A stretch of 17,809 nt of DNA from an uncultured Bacilli bacterium (lineage in GTDB: Bacteria; Bacillota_I; Bacilli_A; RF39; UBA660). Below, one piece after another: positions 14,839 to 17,809 of the stretch. Position 1 is the stretch's first letter; each line of letters opens with the position of its first letter. The translations under genes were made by a program, and so were the position numbers. The notes under the pieces were generated by a model. The model did not search any database. It saw only the letters and a list, made by a program, of their open reading frames with translations, and was not told the DNA's origin. The stretch lies in NCBI GenBank assembly GCA_934155185.1, contig CAKPGT010000020.1, forward strand, positions 1-17,809. The letters are read 5' to 3'.

Positions 14839-14863
14839 TTCACATTATATCATTATATGTGAA
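14839..14863 (-). promoter_or_regulatory. cca-dnaD promoter within an inverted repeat
   Basis: The minus strand has two -10 sites, TATAAT at 14852-14857 and an extended TGATATAAT with TATAAT at 14844-14849. Both sit inside a seven-base inverted repeat (TTCACAT at 14839-14845, ATGTGAA at 14857-14863). No clear -35 is seen. The repeat could be an operator. Confidence 0.45.
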
Positions 14864-14916
14864 TCAAATCTAATAATGATTTATATTTAATTAAATTATA
14901 TGTAAATTTATGTATA

Positions 14917-14941
14917 GAAAAAGGTCACTTTATTGTGACCT
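14917..14941 (-). terminator. Intrinsic terminator of the HU gene
   Basis: A perfect seven-pair stem (14922-14928 with 14935-14941), six-base loop, then five U on the minus strand, starting six bases after the HU stop codon. Confidence 0.8.
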
Positions 14942-14947
14942 AATTAA

Positions 14948-15223
14948 TTATTCATTTACTGCGTCTTTTAATTTAGAACCAGCTTTGAATGTAACAGCAG
15001 TTCTAGCAGCAATCTTAACTGTTTCACCAGTTCTTGGATTACGTCCTTCTCTTGCTTCTCTTTTTGAAGTTGCAAATGTTCCGAATCCTACTAATGAAAC
15101 TTTTTCACCTTTCTTTAAAGCTTCTTGAATACTTTCCATAGTTGCTTCTAATGCACGAGAAGCATCAGCTTTAGTTAATCCAGCTTTTTCAGCGATCATT
15201 TCTACTAATTGTTGTTTTGACAT
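14948..15223 (-). CDS. hup: DNA-binding protein HU
   Basis: A 91-residue HU/IHF-family protein, the main nucleoid protein of Firmicutes, which binds as a dimer and bends DNA. The sequence is canonical: an N-terminal helical pair, VSLVGFGTF at 42-50 and the DNA-contacting arm with RNPRTG at 61-66. TATGGAGG lies upstream of the ATG. It is a single-gene unit with its own terminator. Codon use is slightly richer in GC and strongly conserved, as expected of a highly expressed gene. Confidence 0.97.
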   Translation of the reverse strand: MSKQQLVEMIAEKAGLTKADASRALEATMESIQEALKKGEKVSLVGFGTFATSKREAREGRNPRTGETVKIAARTAVTFKAGSKLKDAVNE

Positions 15224-15249
15224 AATAAACCTCCATATTTTTAAGTATA

Positions 15250-15281
15250 TGTAAGCTACCCTTGCTTACAATATAAGCGTA
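15250..15281 (-). promoter_or_regulatory. Inverted repeat at the HU transcription start region
   Basis: TGTAAGC (15250-15256) and GCTTACA (15264-15270) form a seven-base inverted repeat directly after TATATT/TACGCT-like -10 sequences (15270-15281; TTGAAT at 15299-15304 is 17 bases from TACGCT). It could be a 5' hairpin of the HU mRNA or an operator over the start site. The exact promoter is uncertain. Confidence 0.35.
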
Positions 15282-15335
15282 CCATTTTTAATCAAATAAT
15301 TCAAGTGTTTTAACGATAAAATATCCATTTTTTGC

Positions 15336-15875
15336 TTATTTTTTAACGATTTTAGACCCTTTTAATATAAACTTTACCACCAGCCTTTTATTTTTATTAT
15401 CTTTATCGCAAGTAATAAGTAATAAAACCTTTTTTTCATCATTTTTTAAAACAGAAATATCATTGCTTAATACACTATACTTTTTATCAAAAACATAAGT
15501 GATTTCTTTATTATCCATATATAGTTTAGCTTCATCATTATAGCTAATCTCATCTATTCTATTAAAATATATTCCAAAACCCATTCCAGAATGGCCAAAT
15601 ATAATTATCTTTTCTTCATAATTTTTGTTTTTATAATAAACAAGATTTTTATTTAAGTTTCTAAAATTATTATCTGCTTTTTTAACAGAATAATTTAAAC
15701 CTATTGACGGAATATTAATTATCATAGTATTTTTGTAATTATAGTTTGTTTCATTATTATAGTAACTAGTAATATTTTTTTCTTCTTTGTATTTATAATA
15801 TATAACATTAAATAACTCAATAGAAATTATTAGTATTAAACACAAAGTTGATATTTTATATATGTTTTTTTTCAT
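15336..15875 (-). CDS. Sortase, partner of the adjacent LPXTG protein
   Basis: A 179-residue cysteine transpeptidase that would cleave LPXTG-type signals and anchor proteins to the wall. It has an N-terminal signal anchor (about 5-26), no C-terminal membrane helix, and the catalytic set His95 (FGHSGMG), Cys156 (LLLITC) and Arg164 (KNKRLVV). The size is small, and the region between His and Cys lacks long inserts; the class (A, B or D) cannot be fixed by eye, but the lack of a C-terminal helix argues against pilin-type class C. Its ATG lies inside the end of the adhesin gene (20-base overlap) with only a weak site (GGAATAAT), so translation probably depends on coupling. The adhesin is the likely dedicated substrate. 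Confidence 0.88.
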   Translation of the reverse strand: MKKNIYKISTLCLILIISIELFNVIYYKYKEEKNITSYYNNETNYNYKNTMIINIPSIGLNYSVKKADNNFRNLNKNLVYYKNKNYEEKIIIFGHSGMGFGIYFNRIDEISYNDEAKLYMDNKEITYVFDKKYSVLSNDISVLKNDEKKVLLLITCDKDNKNKRLVVKFILKGSKIVKK

Positions 15876-17337
15876 ATATTATTCCAATTATGCTAAATGA
15901 TAGAAGCAAAATACTATATAATAAGTTGTTATCTCCAGTGTTAGGAAGCCCAGGAATTTCGTTTTCTGGTGGATTTTCTTCTGGTGGCTTTTTAATTTTA
16001 TGATTAATAAGCACTATATTCTGAGCTTTACCATCTTCTTCTACAGTAATTTCAGTATCTTTAACCATGTCCACACCATCAGGTGTACTTAATTGCTTTA
16101 TTATGTATTTACCATAAGGAAGCTCTATTATAATTTCACCATCTTCGTTTGTTTTTTCTTCCTTTATTAAGTTGCCATCTTCATCATAAATCCCAAATTT
16201 AATGTCCTTTTCCTTTGTACAAGTTTTATTTTCTTCGTCGTCAAGATTTTTAATGATAACTATTTTGTTTTTTATTATTTTCTCATAAGATGTAACTGTT
16301 ACTTTCAAAGTCCCAGACCCAACAAACGTATATGTGATAGCTTCACTAATAGAGTAACCTTTACTTGGTTTAATTTCCCTTATCGAATAATTTCCTTTCG
16401 TGAGCTTATCAAAAACTATTTTGCCATCTTTATCAGTTTTTTTCTTTTCTATAAATTTGTCAGCAGAATCATATAATGCATATTCTGCCCCCTCTAAAGT
16501 AGCATATTTAGATGATGTAACTTTGCTTTTTGTGTCATAGTCTTTTTTATCTACTATTATTTTCCCATACGTATAATTTGCTGTATATTTTTTTTCGTAC
16601 GAGTATGGAAATTCAAAGCTTCCTATTGTTTGATATCCATCCTTGTAATAAAACTTTGTGGTTTTACCATTTTGCTTTCTTCTTAAAGTAAATGAATTAT
16701 CTTTTTCTTTTATACTAATGTTAAGTTTATTCCCTACAATATTTGCATCACTATTTCCTATGAGTTCATATTCACCAATAACGTTATTACTATCTTCTAG
16801 TGATAGTTCATCTCCTACCATATATCTTGATTTCAAATTAATTTTGGGCGTAACTTCATACCTATCTACTAACCTTAGTATTTCATTTTTATAATAATCA
16901 ATGTTAATTATATTTCCACCGCTTCTTGCATCTGTCCACCATACATTAGAAACACCCATAAGTCTCCATATAAGCTCCTGAGCTGCCATGTAATATTCTT
17001 TAACATTATGCCCTTCATATCCATAACCATAGTATCCTATTAAGCTAAGTCTTTTTGTGTCTACACCTCTAAGCTTAGTATCATATATACTGGTTGTTGA
17101 TGAATAATAAGATGCCTTTCCCGCCAAAAGACCCGGTTCTATGCAGTAAGATGTGATTCCATTAGTTGTTATCATAGCAAGATTTGTTATGTGATCTTCG
17201 TTATTTCTGTACTGATGAGCAAACACACCTCTATCTAAATTCCAATCTACATAACTATCATCACTACCTGCACATACTTTAATTGGTAATAATACTGCCA
17301 ATAAAACTAATTCTAAAACAAAAACTACTTTTTTCAT
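15856..17337 (-). CDS. LPXTG-anchored adhesin with thioester and SpaA/CnaB domains
   Basis: A 493-residue surface protein. A signal peptide (about 1-24) leads to a region with the layout of thioester adhesin domains: TSYCIEPG with Cys65 and AAQELIW with Gln120, the pair that would form the internal thioester. A beta-rich stretch (about 160-250) follows, then two SpaA/CnaB-like domains (about 257-356 and 359-447). The first ends in IREIKPSKGY with Glu321, the usual isopeptide catalyst; the second has Gln415 (IIKQLSTPDG) instead. A proline-rich stalk leads to LPNTG (464-468), a hydrophobic segment and EKKHI. The start at 17335-17337 has AAAGGAG upstream; the longer frame to 17394 has none. Thioester proteins of Gram-positive pathogens bind host targets covalently; this target is unknown. 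Confidence 0.85.
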   Translation of the reverse strand: MKKVVFVLELVLLAVLLPIKVCAGSDDSYVDWNLDRGVFAHQYRNNEDHITNLAMITTNGITSYCIEPGLLAGKASYYSSTTSIYDTKLRGVDTKRLSLIGYYGYGYEGHNVKEYYMAAQELIWRLMGVSNVWWTDARSGGNIINIDYYKNEILRLVDRYEVTPKINLKSRYMVGDELSLEDSNNVIGEYELIGNSDANIVGNKLNISIKEKDNSFTLRRKQNGKTTKFYYKDGYQTIGSFEFPYSYEKKYTANYTYGKIIVDKKDYDTKSKVTSSKYATLEGAEYALYDSADKFIEKKKTDKDGKIVFDKLTKGNYSIREIKPSKGYSISEAITYTFVGSGTLKVTVTSYEKIIKNKIVIIKNLDDEENKTCTKEKDIKFGIYDEDGNLIKEEKTNEDGEIIIELPYGKYIIKQLSTPDGVDMVKDTEITVEEDGKAQNIVLINHKIKKPPEENPPENEIPGLPNTGDNNLLYSILLLSFSIIGIIYEKKHI

Positions 17338-17422
17338 ATTATTTCTCCTTTCCGTGTAATAAAATAACATATAGAAAAATAATATAAAAATCACTAAAAA
17401 ATAATTTTATTAATATAAAACT

Positions 17423-17450
17423 ATGATATATTTACTTTTTTGCTAGACAA
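17423..17450 (-). promoter_or_regulatory. Candidate promoter of the adhesin-sortase operon
   Basis: TTGTCT (17445-17450) and TATCAT (17423-17428) with a 16-base spacer on the minus strand. It would give a leader of about 80 bases before the ATG at 17337. The match is only fair. Confidence 0.3.
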
Positions 17451-17469
17451 TTTTCTAATTTTTGAACAT

Positions 17470-17496
17470 AAAAAAACACAGATTTTCAATTTCTGC
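17470..17496 (-). terminator. Weak terminator of the right-edge gene
   Basis: A five-pair stem (17478-17482 with 17492-17496, one G-U pair), then seven U on the minus strand, about 56 bases after the stop at 17552. The stem is short, but it separates this gene from the adhesin promoter. Confidence 0.35.
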
Positions 17497-17551
17497 ATTC
17501 TTATCTAAAAATTACGACAATATTTTTAAGATTGTTTATTTTAACTAAACT

Positions 17552-17809
17552 CTATAGTTTATTTATTTCATCCTTAGTTAATCCAGTTGCTTTAGATATA
17601 ATGTCTATTGATACTTTTTCACTTAAAAGAGCTTTAGCAATTTCTAATTTATTTCTATTAGCTCCTTGCTCAATGCCTTGCTCAATTCCTTGCTCAATGC
17701 CTTGCTCAATTCCTTCTTCTATTCCAGCTTCCATTCCTTCTTTTTTTCCTCTATTCCATCCATCTTCTAGTGCATCTTCTATTAAAGAATTTCTAACTCT
17801 TCTTTCATG
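17552..17809 (-). CDS. C-terminal part of an Rpn/PD-(D/E)XK nuclease-family protein (cut by window)
   Basis: The reading frame stays open to the right edge, so this is the 3' end of a longer gene; about 85 codons are visible. The stretch HERRVRNSLIEDALEDGWNRG leads into GIEEG/GIEQG repeats and a C-terminal helical part (LEIAKALLSEKVS, then SKATGLTKDEINKL). This end is typical of Rpn-type recombination-promoting nuclease / putative transposase proteins with a PD-(D/E)XK domain, whose catalytic part would lie outside the window. The Met at 17732-17734 is internal and not a start. The family call rests only on the repeat and tail pattern. Confidence 0.7.
   Translation of the reverse strand, partial: HERRVRNSLIEDALEDGWNRGKKEGMEAGIEEGIEQGIEQGIEQGIEQGANRNKLEIAKALLSEKVSIDIISKATGLTKDEINKL
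17664..17711 (-). repeat. Four 12-base tandem repeats coding for GIEQ
   Basis: Four units of CCTTGCTCAAT(G/T) run without gaps (17664-17675, 17676-17687, 17688-17699, 17700-17711), with alternating last base; degenerate units continue to about 17747. Each encodes Gly-Ile-Glu-Gln. Copy number may vary by slippage without frameshift, since the unit is 12 bases. Confidence 0.85.

Noticed and set aside
14910..15128. Open frame antisense to the HU gene
   Set aside because: It lies opposite a highly conserved gene and its terminator, so it is a shadow frame.
17338..17394. N-terminal extension of the adhesin to 17394
   Set aside because: No ribosome site precedes it, and it would put 19 hydrophobic and polar residues before a normal signal peptide; AAAGGAG fits the start at 17337.
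17421..17500. Possible 25-codon ORF on the minus strand starting at the ATG near 17497
   Set aside because: It has no Shine-Dalgarno site and contains the weak terminator and the promoter candidate.
17664..17711. CRISPR-like short repeats
   Set aside because: The units are contiguous 12-mers in coding sequence with no spacers.

Overview
The window is AT-rich, gene-dense bacterial DNA from a low-GC Firmicute, most likely an uncultured, gut-type member of the Bacilli (RF39/Erysipelotrichia-like). This rests on the gene set and order: rodZ(ymfM)-pgsA-recA and dnaD/ponA/recU/gpsB/rnpB are typical Bacilli neighbourhoods, the RNase P RNA is of the Bacillus class B type, and the recA SOS box matches the Firmicute LexA/DinR consensus. 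The cell makes peptidoglycan (class A PBP, LPXTG protein, sortase), so it is not a wall-less mollicute. The standard code applies: ligA ends in TGA and tryptophan is TGG. The species assignment is inference.

Layout. Positions 1-24 hold a terminator for a gene left of the window. Positions 112-1807 carry, on the minus strand, a seven-helix membrane protein that resembles a sensor kinase input domain without the kinase, a 63-residue one-helix protein, and a membrane-anchored polysaccharide deacetylase. Positions 1874-3874 encode an AMP-forming acyl ligase with an unexplained C-terminal extension. Its leader (about 3875-3997) holds a possible pseudoknot and an intrinsic terminator. Then come ligA (4028-6010) and recA (6140-7162, with its own SOS-boxed promoter).

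Positions 7311-9139 hold gpsB, the RNase P RNA, rodZ and pgsA, all on minus. The RNA overlaps the gpsB stop codon and ends about 22 bases before the rodZ start. Positions 9225-9602 hold a two-gene membrane unit: an unlisted 31-residue ORF and a 90-residue holin-like protein. These diverge from the recU-ponA operon (9722-13004, plus strand), which converges on the cca-dnaD pair (14827-13055, minus) across a shared terminator.

The DNA-binding protein HU follows (14948-15223). Next is a cell-surface module (15336-17337): a secreted adhesin with a likely internal thioester, two SpaA/CnaB-type domains and an LPNTG anchor, overlapping its own sortase. The right edge holds the 3' part of an Rpn/PD-(D/E)XK-type gene with GIEQ repeats.

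Themes: wall synthesis and cell shape (ponA, gpsB, rodZ, deacetylase), phospholipid synthesis (pgsA), DNA replication and repair (ligA, recA, recU, dnaD), RNA processing (rnpB, cca), nucleoid structure (HU) and surface display (adhesin plus sortase). Several start codons were moved from the longest open frame because Shine-Dalgarno sites or promoters demand it: gpsB, rodZ, recU, ponA, dnaD, cca and the adhesin. The least explained parts are the acyl ligase leader, the kinase-less sensor, the 31-residue/holin-like pair, the embedded rnpB and the adhesin-sortase module.
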